Assembly (NCBI GenBank): GCA_029851415.1
Contig: CM056741.1
Coordinates: forward strand, 147,424,522 to 147,488,521
From: Eretmocerus hayati
Lineage: Eukaryota > Arthropoda > Insecta > Hymenoptera > Aphelinidae
Direction of reading: 5' to 3'
DNA: 64,000 nucleotides
Shown: positions 14,654-27,571 of the stretch, one piece after another
Layout: each line of letters begins with the position of its first letter
Position numbering within the stretch: the first letter of the stretch is position 1
Position numbers and translations under genes: made by a program
Notes under the pieces: model-generated
What the model was told of the DNA's origin: nothing
The model's database searches: none
What the model saw: the letters and a program-made list of their open reading frames with translations, nothing else

Positions 14654-15032
14654 GGGTGATGATCGACAATCCGCTACGACACGAATCTCACGACACGACA
14701 CGAAATTCATTCCTGCAAGCCCAACCATCGATGGATTGGATTCGTTTTTACAGTGCCAGTTATGGATTATGGGAATGAATCAAATTTATCGATGACTAGG
14801 TTCGCAGGAATGGAAGTAATGTCGTGTCGTGAGGTTCGTGTCGTAGCGGGTTATCTATCATCACACTCGACACGACACGGAATTCGTTTCTGGGAGCCCA
14901 ATCATCGATGGATTAGATTCATTTTTACAGTGCCAGTTATGGATTATGAAAATAAAATAAATTCATCGATGATTAGGTTTGCAGGTGTCGTGTCGTGAGA
15001 TTCGTGTCGTAGCGGATTATCTGTCATCACCC
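14654..15032. mobile_element. MITE with TTA flanks and tandem internal unit
   Basis: Ends are inverted repeats: left GGGTGATGATCGACAATCCG, right ending TCTGTCATCACCC. Both are flanked by TTA (14651-14653 and 15033-15035). Inside, a unit of about 170 bp occurs twice in direct orientation (each with CCATCGATGGATT or its variant and CAGTGCCAGTTATGGATTATG). Each unit is bounded by GTCGTGTCGTGAG / CACGACACGA motifs. The 3-bp flank suggests a PIF/Harbinger-type non-autonomous element. No coding capacity. Confidence 0.7.
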
Positions 15033-15263
15033 TTACAAATCCCTCCGGAGGGGTGTCTACTATACCGTTCGGTGTCGACATCTGACCGGCATGACCTGCA
15101 CGAGTTCTGGGCTGCTGAGATCCGTGGTGGCGCGCACGCACATCGGTACACCCTTTCGCCTCACCCTCTGTGATACGCAGGCGCGTTTCTAAGGCTGATC
15201 TCTCTCTGTCTCACCCTCTCGGAGAGAGAGAGAGACCGGCTTCCCCGTTGTATTCACCCTTTT

Positions 15264-15374
<111 letters not shown>

Positions 15375-16293
15375 GGTGGCAATGCTCTCCGCGGAACACC
15401 GGCTCTCAAACTCGCCGGATGGCAAAGCGCGATGTGGTCGTGTGCCGTTATATTCGTTGGTGAATTGCGCTCGGCTAGAGATGGATGCCTCAACGCACGA
15501 TATACACCACCGCATGTAGATAGACTGCCCCAGCGATTGCTTTGATCCAATTAGCTAGTTCGACTCGTTTGTCGAGGCTAACGAGCAGATTGTACCCCTG
15601 TTGGTGTCTATTTTATAGATAGCCTGGCTTGTTCTCTAGCACATGATTTGACGTTTTCGCCGATTTACCCTATTTTTTCTTCTGCATCAGTGCCCTACAC
15701 AGTTTTGCTATCCGATAGCGTGTACAGGAATGTTAATTTGTACCGAATGTATGATGTACAATCGTGGTTGATCAATTGATACTTTTGACGATAAAATTCC
15801 ATCGCTATCATTTTGTAGACCGATGTGCATCGCTGAAGATTTTTTGATCAACAGTTTGATTTTCGCCTGCACTGCCTTATTGTGCAAATTGATGCATTGA
15901 GTCTGAACTTTTTCGGCCACCTTGATTTTCTCGTTTTTTGCCATCTGACATTTCAATCAGTGGAAATGGCTGGACATCGTTAAAGGGTAATGAAATCGAT
16001 GCGGTACCTTCATACCACTAACAATCGATTATCGTTCAATCAATGAGTAGAAAATGTCCACGTACATAGCTCTTTTACTTCCTTGTCAATTTTGATCGCT
16101 ACAATTTGTCAATAGTGCTGCTGGAGTCTCGTAATACTGTATAACTCATTGTTTCTCAATCTTTGAGATGTCAAATCTTGTGAGAAGAAATTTGACCCGG
16201 GTCGTCGTCGTCGTCATCTTCTGATTCATCCCGTGATTTTCGGTAATCGATCTGTCTCTCCGTCTCGAGATTCTAGTCGCGGGTCCGTCCGAC

Positions 16294-16294
<1 letters not shown>

Positions 16295-16330
<36 letters not shown>

Positions 16331-16337
16331 TAGACAG
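16295..16337. repeat. (CAGA)n tetranucleotide repeat
   Basis: About ten CAGA/GACA units ending in TAGACAG, within the GC-rich island. Confidence 0.9.
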
Positions 16338-17061
16338 CAAACAGACGGACGGAGGATGTACAGATTTCGACTCGCAGCTGCGCACAAGCCGCGGACGACG
16401 TGTATCCTCTCCCCGTGTTCGACGTCGATCGTCGACGAACCAACCCCCGGTGCGCTCATACAACACCGATCGATCGCAATCTCTCATCGGCGATCTTTGC
16501 GCTCCATGAGCGGGGTCGATGTACGGGAAAAGCGCGGCGCTCGGGATTTCTCGTCTCTCGCGCTCGGCTTCCTCGACCATCGTTTAGGTCTAACCTTAAA
16601 GGGGTAGGCGGCACCCTGTGGCAGAGCTTTTCCGTGAAAGGCTTTCGGGGCGTTGGCCGTTCAATCCTCGCAAGCGCCGCGCCTCTATCGACCGGCTGAT
16701 GAACGGTGACGATATCTACCCCGGCGGTGGCGACGTCGCGCCCCTAATCCATATACATCCTTGCTGCCCGCGTGCCCTAACACCGCGATCTCGTCACTGA
16801 TGTACTTTTACCCTGTCCCTCGTTACACACACACAGTCGCACAATCATATGTACACACAAGCACTGTCACGCGAAAGCTCTTGGGAGGCAGGATCGAGCG
16901 CCCCCGCTGCTCCTGCTGCTGTTGAAAGAATGATGGGCCGCATCGTTGAGGCGCGCGAGCCGAGGAAAATGTCCAATCACACCAGTAAATCGAACTGAGC
17001 GTACTGCTGTGACAGGACAATATCCCCGACGTCGTGCTTTTTTTTGAAGACCTTGACGACT

Positions 17062-17071
17062 ACGATGACGA

Positions 17072-17102
<31 letters not shown>
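17062..17102. repeat. (GAC)n trinucleotide repeat
   Basis: A GATGAC/GACGAC run of about 40 bp. The apparent poly-Arg or poly-Asp ORFs across it follow from the repeat. Confidence 0.9.
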
Positions 17103-17610
17103 CGGCTATATCCTGCTGAATGAATTCTACTCGGAGACGATCGTATGAGCTAGCGCGAAACCGGCCCGGTGTTCGTATAAGGCCGGGATGCCCGTTGTAC
17201 AAGAGTTGCGCGCGCGAGCTGTTCGACGGCACTGCGTCTCTCGGTGTAGGTGGCTAGAGCTGCCCCTCGACGTACTCCGAACCCCTTGCGCGCCTGCGTC
17301 GACGAACTTGAAGCCAGAGAGCAAGCGAGCGAGAGCGATAACCGGCATAGCCACCCTCTCCGGGGCCACCCCCGCGCAGACAGAGAGACAAGCTCACGGG
17401 GCTGTGTGTATATTGATCCGGGCTTCGAGCCGCCAACACCGCCGCTGCCGACAGAGACGGCTTGGCTCTCTCGCCGTGAAAACCCTCCCCCCGTAGAGCC
17501 GGGTCGTCGTTATGAACCGGCCACCTTCCCGCGGAACCACCCCCCCCCCCCACCAATATCAGAGAAAGAGAGAGTCACTGTACTCCGGAGCCAAAAACCA
17601 AACTACTCAC

Positions 17611-17692
17611 CTTGAGGCTGCGGGGATTGCGCAAATCAAAGAAGTTGGGCTTCGTAGGCATTTCCCAACGTTTCAATCCGTGATGGCCGATT
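17611..17692 (-). other. Candidate antisense exon with strong splice sites
   Basis: On the minus strand a stretch preceded by GACGTTTTCAG (3' splice consensus) ends in CTCAAG|GTGAGTAG, a near-perfect 5' splice site. The frame is open throughout and contains an ATG at 17661 that would start MPTKPNFFDLRNPRSLK just before the donor. The open frame extends upstream to 17922, so the exon could be longer. I do not recognise the peptide and found no partner exon. It is either an orphan exon of an unrecognised minus-strand gene or chance. Confidence 0.3.
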
Positions 17693-19021
17693 CTGAAAAC
17701 GTCAGAAAGATTTCTATTAGCCTCCCAGCAGGGGGTGAATTCCTTTAAGAAGCAAAATCCGACCGGCCTAAGAGTTGAAAAAGTATCGATCTTATACTTT
17801 GGAAGACCCGTGGCCAAAGTTTTAAGCCGCCTGCTCAAGAGTGCTCTAATGGAATTTTTCCCGGCTAGAAGGAGTGACGAGAAAGGAGAGGGTGGGGGTG
17901 GAAAGTTGTGGCACGCGCGCACCCACTAACCCCCCGAGTGAGAGAGACACAGGGATAAGAGGGATCGCCCGCGATTATTAATTCGACGCGTATGCGAGAA
18001 AGAAAGAGAGAGAGGAAAATTGGAGATGGGGTTGCTACTGTATTTTGCCAATGATTTATGTAGCCCAGTATGGGAACTCTACCTGTTACGATGTTCCAAA
18101 TTTTTAATTAAAACTGCAGTCTGGACGAGATGGGATGATTGATAGAATCGTTTGCAAAATCCTGTCTAGTGGTCGACGCAACGGAGTGATGCGTAAATTG
18201 ACCATCTCCGATCATTCATCTCGACATGATTCCAAAACAAAGCCAAAACGTATGAAGAATTGAAAAAGTTCCCGTCATCCATCTAATAATGATTTGATCT
18301 ATTCATAAACAATCTGGTCAACCATAATAAAAATGTTCTGATTGAGAAGGACTAATTGAGACCGGTAATGAACGACAATGCAAAAATAGATATGATGCGA
18401 TGATACTAATAACAAGATCGGAGCGAAACGCGTCAGGATACGTGAATTAGTCAAGCAAACGACTCCACCGTGCCGCACATCGACGATTAATTCGAGCTCG
18501 CCAACTCGATTCGCCCGAACGAGCAATTCATAAATTCGTACCTCGGGAAATAATTAGATCGACGCGCTCTGTTGAGTAAATATTTGTTCAGTTACGGATA
18601 CACAAACTCGCATTACTCCTGCAAATCGCTCACTCAGATCTAATGAAATACGTTTTACGACTGCGTGGTTACATTATATTATTTTGTCATACACTTACGT
18701 GACGTCAATCGTGTTTTGAAATAATCTGCTATATATGACGAAAGGAAGCGCGATGAAAGTGGCAGCTGTGACTGCAATCAGCGGGATGGTCTGAAAAAAT
18801 TAAAGAGTACAAGTGTCAAAAAATTAGTTAACACATTACACGAACACAAGCACAATATATCGGTTTATTTTATGGCACACAGGCAGTAGGGTCTCAGACA
18901 CTTTGGAAAATTCAAATTCCTTCCCAATACTACTAGAACTTCCTCTTCCCCGATCACAAAATCGATGAGATATTTTGAACGATTATCTATATTAATTTTT
19001 TCATGATGTTGCAGCGCGGGA

Positions 19022-21972
19022 ATGGAGGCGGCGGCCGCAGCGGCCGCGGCAGCCGCAGCTGCAGCAGCGGCTAACGGCACCGCGACCATCACGGAACACG
19101 ATTTCCACAGCACCCTGGTTCCGATAAATGGTACAAGTCACGGCTCCAACAGCTCCGGCAGGAGTACACCAAACAGCGGTGATCCGGCACCCGGAAAACT
19201 TTTCGTCGGCGGTTTATCGTGGCAGACCAGCAGTGAAAAGCTCAGAGAGTACTTTGGCATGTTTGGCACAGTAACCGATGTACTTATTATGAAAGACCCC
19301 GTCACACAGGTTTGTATCTACTGTTCTTCATCAAAAATGTCTCGATAATTGCAATTTTCTAAAGAAACCTCGTGCGATTCTCACATTGTTTTGGTTTTCG
19401 ATGAAAATTTGATGGTCTCATATTTTACAGCTAAACATATGGTTTTGGAATAAAAATGACCATAACACAGACGACGATTACTTTTCGTGATATTTAAGGA
19501 GGTTCGATGGCCTTGACGAAAATATAGAGATCGTGATGAAACCTTTCAAGTGCATAATTCTCTTCGAGACAAAAGAATACTCGGTGAATTTTTTCACTCG
19601 TTTCGCCAGGCGTTTTTTTCGAGATCTAAGCTCTCACAGTTTCCGAAATAACATGGGCTCTTATGGACGGCGCCACCAAGCACCTCGTGAGATGTAGAGA
19701 AAATTCTCATAAAATATTCAGACGTTAGGGGATTTCCTAACGAACAATAATACTTCTCGGTGATCACAGCTAACAATGCATTTTGCAGATATATGATGGA
19801 ATTGTTGTCGAAAATCGTCAACATATAGGTTTACTCGCCGTGCATTTTCGTGCAGCCAAGCGGCAGATCAGGTTACTTTTCGTCTTCCCCTCTCACCGAT
19901 CCCTCATGACACCATCGAAGCTCTTTCAATTTGCAAACGTATGGCCTTTTTTGCTCAAAACATTTCATCACAAAGAATTAGAGACACTTGCAGTGAACTA
20001 CTTCAATACCTACTTTCGGTCTCCTCATCTAACTCGAAAACTTTCAGCGATAAACTGTCATTTTGGAAACAATCAGGGCTATTTCATAAACGTTTACGAT
20101 CACGAATTCTATTTCAGCCTTGCGTGTGAAAAAGTCCAGAATAGATAACACCAGACGATTCTTACACAAATTTTCTTCATGTCGCACCCGAAAAATTTTA
20201 TGAAAGGACTCGACTAATCTCTCCCTAGTTGATGTACTTTCATTTCAAGGAAGTCGGACTTTCAGCGGCGGATGAACGAGGAATAGCTTTCCTTTCTTCG
20301 TTTGAAAGAATGTACGACGAGTGGGTTTCCGCTGCCTCTATGCCGGTAGTGGCCTCGGGATAATTTATCTGGATTTCGTGGGGGCTGAAAATCATTACTC
20401 GGAACGTGCCGGTATTGTGCCGTCGCGTCTGACCATTCGTCGACCTTTTCTACTTCGCGCGTAAGATGAAATCGTCGTCGCACCTCTTTCAACCAAACAA
20501 GATCTATGTATAGCGTTGTTCTTTTGTTGTGTTTTTATACTTCAACAAATGTTAAATTCTATCACTAGCTCGTTATTTTCACATTTTTCCCAAACCTCGA
20601 TCGCACAACAGAAATGAACAGTCCTATTCATAAGTATCGTGCGTTCGAAGCAGTTCGTATCAAAGTTGGCTCGTTCATTTAGAGAGTCGAGCGCCCGCAG
20701 AGATGATGAAAGGGGCGTGCAAAAATTGCAGAGCTAGCAGCGGGATACGAGCAAGTGTTTTTGTGGCCCAAGCAAAAGAATAAAAGTAGTCCCGGTGAGG
20801 AGGAATTTTAGCTCTCGCGTGCCGAAGAGCCTGGTATAATTGAGTCGCTAGAAAATTGCTGGGAAAATGAAACGGGTCTGCCGCGCGCCAAGACAAGCTT
20901 AATATTCTCGTTCATCCCTCGGCTTATTCTCTAACGCAATTGCAATTATCGGAGCAGTCTGTACACATATAGTGCGTTGCGAAAGTGCATCGCTATTGGT
21001 ATTTTGAGCGCAACAATAAACAGAGTCTGTGCTCGGCTTTTGTGATTTCAGAGGAGCCGCGGCTTCGGCTTCATCACGTTTGCAGAACCCGGCAGTGTGG
21101 ACAAGGTTCTCAAGTGCCCCATCCACACGCTCGACGGCAAAAAGATCGACCCGAAGCACGCGACGCCTAAAAACCGGGCGAAGCAGGCGAATCGTACCAA
21201 GAAAATTTTCGTAGGTGGCGTAAGCCAGGACACGAGCAGTGACGAGGTCAAAGCATACTTCAATCAGTTTGGCAAGGTCGAGGAAACGGTGATGTTGATG
21301 GACCAGCAGACCAAGCGCCATCGAGGTTTCGGTTTCGTCACATTCGAGTCCGAAGACGTTGTCGACCGCGTCTGCGAAATTCACTTCCACACAATCAAGA
21401 ACAAGAAGGTCGAATGTAAAAAGGCCCAACCCAAAGAGGCAGTTCAACCCGGAGCCCTGGCCCTAGGTAAGCGGGTAGTCCTCGGAGCTCTCGGTGCCGT
21501 CAGACTGGCTCCTCAACAAACGCTTCAGGGTGTCTCAGCGGCCGGAGTGGCCTCGCATCTCGCGGTGGCTCAGGCTCAAGCACAGGCCCAAGTACAGGCA
21601 GCAGCAGCAGCGGCAGCGGCGGCCCAGGTTCAGAACGCCGTCGCGGGATACGGCAAACTTTTTGCTGCCGGAGCAGCCCCGTACCCGGGATCGGCCCTGT
21701 CAGCCTACCGGTACGCCCCCTATCCCATCCCGGCGAGTGCAGCGGCAGCCGCGGCGGCAGCTCTCGCGGGTGCGAATCCCGGTGGACAGATGGGTCCGGG
21801 TAATCCAGGCGCGGTTGCCCCACAAGGCCCTGGTCAACCTCAAGCAAACTCGCCAGCAGCGGGCGTTGCGCCACCGAATCCCTACCAAGGCTACTCACTC
21901 ACCAATGTGGATATGTCGAGCTTCCAGGGCGTCGACTGGGGCTCCATGTATGGCATGGGCATGTACGTGTAA
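19022..21972 (+). CDS. Rbp6: RNA-binding protein Rbp6 (Musashi family)
   Basis: Musashi-type RNA-binding protein, expected to bind UAG-containing 3' UTRs and control translation. Two coding exons are visible: 19015-19309 (ATG at 19022) and 21052-21972, joined in frame after VTQ (CAG|GTTTGT; TTTCAG|AGG), giving 402 residues. A polyalanine tract follows the initiator. RRM1 spans about 59-135 (RNP2 [11 protein letters not shown]1 RGFGFITF 99-106) and RRM2 about 148-222 (RNP2 [11 protein letters not shown]1 RGFGFVTF 187-194). The tail is rich in Ala, Gln and Pro. The C terminus ([20 protein letters not shown] then MGMYV) matches that of insect Rbp6 as I know it. RRM2, tail and stop share one large GC-rich exon. 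A 3' splice site (GTTGCAG) lies 8 bases before the ATG, so an upstream exon exists; it was not found, and could in principle extend the N terminus. Confidence 0.95.
19310..21051 (+). other. Rbp6 intron, no other gene
   Basis: A 1742-bp GT-AG intron between the two visible Rbp6 coding exons. It interrupts RRM1 just before RNP1. Short ORFs inside it have no recognisable content. Confidence 0.85.
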
Positions 21973-24900
21973 ACGCGGCAGGGTCGACAAAATTACCCTT
22001 ACAACCCCCGACGCAAGGACCAAGCCGACCGTCGCTTGCCCGATCCGGTCGCCGTTGTTTTAGCGTGTTGATGAATTTGAATGACGATAATGTGAGTACC
22101 TCCCCTCGACGCGCGAGTTATCCCCCCCAAGAATAGAAGAGACTTTTCGGCGATGGCGCGGACGGTGGACCATTGTACCTTGAAGCGCTGTGCCCACTTT
22201 TTGAAGACTGTGTTTATCTCAAGCTCTCTAAATTTCACTATCGTTAACGTCACTCCTATGGATGTAATACTCGTATGTTTGTGAATTTATCAAATTCGCG
22301 AGCTTGCGTCAGGATCGAAGACACCGATTTCATAACGGCGATCCGAGCTCGAGCTCCCGAGTCAAGTTGTCAATGTGCAGCGCTCTGAGTATGAAGGCTC
22401 TATTCGTCCGTCGTCGGCCGTCGCAACTGACGTTCAACCCACCTTCGGATAGAGAGAGAGAAAGAGAGATAACGCGCCGCGGTTAGCTTCATTTTTTGTG
22501 AAATCCGATGTAGAGCAACCCGCTAGGATTCCTATAATTCGAGTGTGACACGCGGCACAACCTGATCATTACTCATGAATCTCTCTCTTTCGTATTTGTA
22601 TTACGTACTACTTAAAATGGCTCGAGCCATCTCCTACTTTTACTCATTACTCTACTCATGATTATCTAGCACTGATATTATTAGTTATTCCGTTCGCTCG
22701 ATTAGATTCGATTTCTTCGATCGGCGGGCAATTGGCGCCGTCATTTATGAGTATTACTAGTAATATTGTAACACTTACGTTGTCATAAATTTCGCTGGAT
22801 GGTTTGTAGAAATCATCATGCATCGCGGAGTCGATTTTTATCGTCGTCCGTTGCCCTTTCGTTCTCTTGCAAATCTTTTTGCGCGTTCTCAATTTGTTTT
22901 TTTTTTTTTTTTTTTTTTTGAGAGAGAGAGAGAGAGGGAGAGCAAGGATCCATCGAGAAAGAATTTTTCTGGCAAAAGTACTCATGGCTACGTGTACTTT
23001 CTCAAGTAAATACAAGGTATTTATCATCAATTCTTCGTCAATTTCGAATAGTTCTCCAAAACAAGATTCTGAGTATTCGATGTGATATACAATACGGTTT
23101 AGAAGCACATGGCTACTTAACAATATTTGTCGATCTCCCTCTCTCAGGTGATATTAAAGATAGAGCACGTCGATTTGAAATGCAGCAATAATCTCATTGC
23201 GCAACCTCGAGGCTTCTGAATTTGAAGGACTTTTTGCCACTCCATGACTCCCAATTTGTGACATTTTTATATTTTTTCCTGAACTCTTTAGCCAACACAA
23301 GTTTTGATCTGGAGTCTTATCAAGTACGTGTTAAGAATTTAGATATAGACATTCTACAGAATAATCAATATGAAGAGCAATGGTGTTAATGAATCTAATC
23401 GCATAGATTTGCTCTGATTTTACGCGTTTTTATCGATTTTACATGGTCATGATGGTACCGTCAAACTTCTGAGCGTTCGAAACCACTTTTTTTATCCTAT
23501 AGTTGCTATCTTTTTTAGACCTTCACATGATTTTTGGAAACAAGTATTTTTGAATTTTACAAACTTTGTAATTCTCTCTGTTTTTCTACACCCCCCAAAC
23601 TCACCAATTAATAATGATCGTTTTTCGTTTGTCTATGTTCCATAGCATTATGTAGTTTGGAATCTAACCATTATAGTATTAGTAGGATCCACGGATCTTA
23701 GTTGCGAGAAGCATGTCGGTTACAAAATGAATTGTATATTCATTATCTTAACATCACCACCACTATCATAGCCATTGGGAAAATTAGATATTTTTTTTAC
23801 GCCTATCATCACTATTGTCTTTAAGGATACATCATTATCTATCGGTTACGATTATTTCTCTGACCTCTCACCTTTCTTACACATGACATTTTCTAATCAT
23901 CTTTTGAATAACCAATCGGAAAGAGACATTTATCCATAAAAATAACAAAATTGTCATTGACAAAGATTGTAATTATAAGAGTGAGAATCTGACGATAGCG
24001 AAGTAAGGAAAATGGCTTTGGAGAAGCATACGAGAACAATAAAAATTTAGTAACGATGGGTTAGCAAGAGCATTATTCTAATGGACGTTCCTCACTATTT
24101 TATAATTGAAAACTAATGCCATTCATTACTGTTCTCGCTAACCACTACTACTACTACTGCTGCCATCATTGTTGTAGTGGTCTGTTGTAAAGACTTCACT
24201 TTTTACAATTATTATTCTTGTACATCATATCATACCATTAGGTCATCTATCAATTCCACAATATCAATCATACTCATCATAATCACTATCTATCGCCTCA
24301 ATCATGACATTATTAGATTAGGTCCATTAATGATCGCAATCGAGATTGAAAATCAGACCTGAGTGTGAGAAAGGGAGATAGAGAATTACGAATAACGTTA
24401 AGAATAAATGATAGTTCATAGGGCCAATGTGAAAGAATGAAGTTTTCAAAAGTTATTTATATCAGATACATCCGCAGGTACACACACGCAGGTATCAAAA
24501 TTATTGTTCATGACAAGGAATTTGAAGGCCAATTGAAATTCATCCCGGGAAATATGGCACGCGTGTGTGTGAGATGTGAATTTCAAGATCATCGTCTATG
24601 ACGGCCACAATAAAACGGGATCATCGTTTCCTCTTTTTCTCATTTTAGCAAACCGATGGCAGTTCAAGCTTTTGCGTGTAGAGCCGTCGTTAATGATGAT
24701 ATACATATTTGAAAATGCATGCATTTTTTTCTGTATGTTTTCAACTCTTCCGTAATATAGCTTCCGAAAGCAATAATCAATAGTAGTAATAATTAGTAGA
24801 TATAAATTAGTGAAAGAAGATAATTACTTTCATTAAATGAATAATGGCAGTTTTTGAGGCAATGACACAAGTATGGATATGGCTGGCAGGAGATAATTTT

Positions 24901-27404
24901 TGTAGACGAATCGAATGTCAAAGTTGCGCGCATGTATGTAGCCTCCTGTGTACGAATGGATGGAAATATGACTCACTCACTTACAAGCAAGTCAAAGTCA
25001 AGTCAAAGCAATCACTCACTAACACCGATACGAAAAAGAGAAACGTAATTTAGTTTAGTCGACATGCCTAGATAAATTGCCAATAAAGTAGTTTAAAAAC
25101 TTGTAGCTAACATGTTTGTGTATTTTCCTCGTATCTGTCACTTATTTACCTCTCATATACTTTTCTCAAGATTATACCAAGTCATCAGTGCTTCTCCTTC
25201 CCAATTCTTCCAACGTTCCTCCTCCCTTTATTACTCATACAAGCCAAAGTAATACTTATTGTGTTGGTCTGTGTGTCTGCGATATTTACATTTACCCTCT
25301 TCTCTCATATCATCTCCTAAATACTTATATTTTCCAATAATTTCCATTTTGGTTGGATTTTGGTTATCGACCAAAAAGCAGAATTACAGAAGTCTTCGAA
25401 GCAAGGAATCGATGGGAAAAAATTGGTCCCTGAACAGGTAAGGATATAAAATGGAGAATAGAAAAATAGTAGATATTTGATTAGAACTGTTGGAACTCCA
25501 TAGTCGAAGTCGTTAGTCTACTAGTTGATCGTAATTGCATTTTCGCGCTTTTAATTGAGGAACACAAAGTGTTGTCAAGACACAGAGGTGGTTTTTTAGA
25601 CCATTTGCAAGTGTGACTCGCGCTGATGTGATATAGATTTGTGTTAGAACTCATCACTATTGTAAAATAACAACGAGGCGAATTGAAAACTCGTCGTCGA
25701 GGTGAATTTCCTGCACATGGATCATGAAGAAGATGTGGTGGCACCCGCTTATCGGAGTGAAATCGAATGAGGTGTCTGTGGCTGTCTCTCTATCCCCACC
25801 GTAGAATTTTGCTTACATATTAGTCGTGAATACTATCTACTGGATCCTAGATCTGATCGTCAGTGTTATAGTTTTCAAAAATTATGAAGAGACGGAAGAA
25901 AAATTGTTCGATGTAATTATCTAAATCTGTCTTCCTTTCTGGTGTAAAAAAAGACAGAAGAAGTATGGGGAGTGGGTCACCAGTAGCTTTATTGATCAGA
26001 TATTTGCTTGTGTACTCGCTTGCCTGCTTGCTTGTATACTCGTTTAATTGACATACCTTCTTGGAATCTAGATATTTTTAGTAAATGTCACTAATATAGA
26101 TATATTATAACTTCATTGCCTTAGATATGTAACGGATTGCGTCATTTAGACTAAAGTGTCGCACGCTTCTCACACATTTCTTCACTTTTTCCTTTTCATC
26201 GCGGTGCAGAAAAAGAGATAGATACTACGAGTCAATGTAATTTTTCCTCGTTTTTTTTACAGTCTTGAAATTGAAGATAACGAAAGGGCAAGAATATTTA
26301 ACCTTTTAAAGTCAATAGTAGAATAGATTTGCATTGAATAGTTCAAATTTGAAAGAAACGGTGATAACGATCATTGATAATAGCTTGTGTACCAACATTC
26401 AAAGTTGAAATGAATCAGAATAAAATTTCTGAAATGGACGATCGATGAAAAAATAATTTAGGTGAGATGATGTAGAAGGGGATCAGATTTGAATTATATC
26501 AGAAATACGGATGCAACTTTTCTTGTATCGTTATCGAGGGACCCACGAGTACCGTACAATCTTTAAAAATCAACGATATTCAAATTTCTTTGGTAAAAAA
26601 GATGGAATCGGCATCATCACGTTCTTCCAAAAATCATAGGAACGGTTCATAGATTGTATATCGAATAATATATGTATACATTGGACGCAAAAGTTAGCGG
26701 TATTACATTTTTTATTGCAATACCGTTTCAACGGAAAGAATACTCAAGAAAATATTGTGCGGTCGGTTTGTGAGCCCGACTGAGTCATATATTATTTATT
26801 ATATACGGTAATATTACTACAAGATAAGCAATAATGTTTAATATGAGATATTGATATGTTGAACGATGAACTTTAAGCGGAAGTGATAATATATAAGAAA
26901 TTAAGTGATAATCATATCATGTGAGAGCCGAGAAAGGGAACTTTAGCCCTTCGTATGCGTCAGGCATCGAAAGGAGACTGAATAATAGTTCAGCGTTTTT
27001 AGTGGGCGTTTCATTGTTCCTTTGCAGGACTCGTTTTTATAACTTACAACATTATTTCTCAATACAAAATTTGACTAAATATAGATGATCTGTTTCCTGT
27101 CTTGAGAATACCTGGGTTTCTACTCGCCTTAAAAACTTTGAAAAATCCTCCAAACTCATTTTTCATCCTTGAAATCATGGAAAATCCTTGAACTGACGGT
27201 CATATTCTCAATAATCCTAGCAATTGTAACCGATTTGTGGAAGAATTCCCAGTTCCATGAGCTTAATCTGAAAAATTGGTATCCATTTTCTTCAAAAATC
27301 TACGCACCAATAAACAAGCATCCGCACCGGATTAAGCTGCCCAGTTACTTTATATGGATAATCTTTGTTCATCTATCATTTCTTGGTTTGTAAACAGAGG
27401 TTCA
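21973..27404. other. Gene-free region, possible long Rbp6 3' UTR
   Basis: After the Rbp6 stop, GC content falls within about 600 bp and no coding exon is supported. A T run followed by a GA run lies at about 22898-22937. Musashi-family genes often have long 3' UTRs, so part of this may be transcribed with Rbp6, but no AATAAA near the stop marks a clear end. Confidence 0.4.
22898..22937. repeat. Poly-T run joined to (GA)n
   Basis: About 22 T followed by GAGAGA repeats. Simple sequence only; ORFs crossing it are artefacts. Confidence 0.9.
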
Positions 27405-27571
27405 GAGTTAGATCCGAGGACTAGGCGCTTCAGTCGGAGTGGCAAAAAAGTGAGTTCTGTGTTTCTACTCAGCGTTTTTCCAGCACAGTGGAACAACAGA
27501 GAATCTAATAAACTCTTTTTTTGGCCACACCGCGCCGACTGAAGCGCCTATAATCCGCGGATTGAACTCTC
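27405..27571. mobile_element. Small foldback MITE
   Basis: A 167-bp inverted repeat. The left arm runs from GAGTTAGATCCGAGGAC through AGGCGCTTCAGTCGG, and the right arm is the near complement (CCGACTGAAGCGCCT ... ATCCGCGGATTGAACTC). An A-rich/T-rich block follows each arm inward (GGCAAAAAAG / CTTTTTTTGGCC). No coding capacity and no certain target duplication. Confidence 0.65.

Noticed and set aside
16146..17615. Many overlapping ORFs of 60-145 codons
   Set aside because: GC-rich island with few stop codons by composition; no domains, low-complexity content, and competing frames on both strands.
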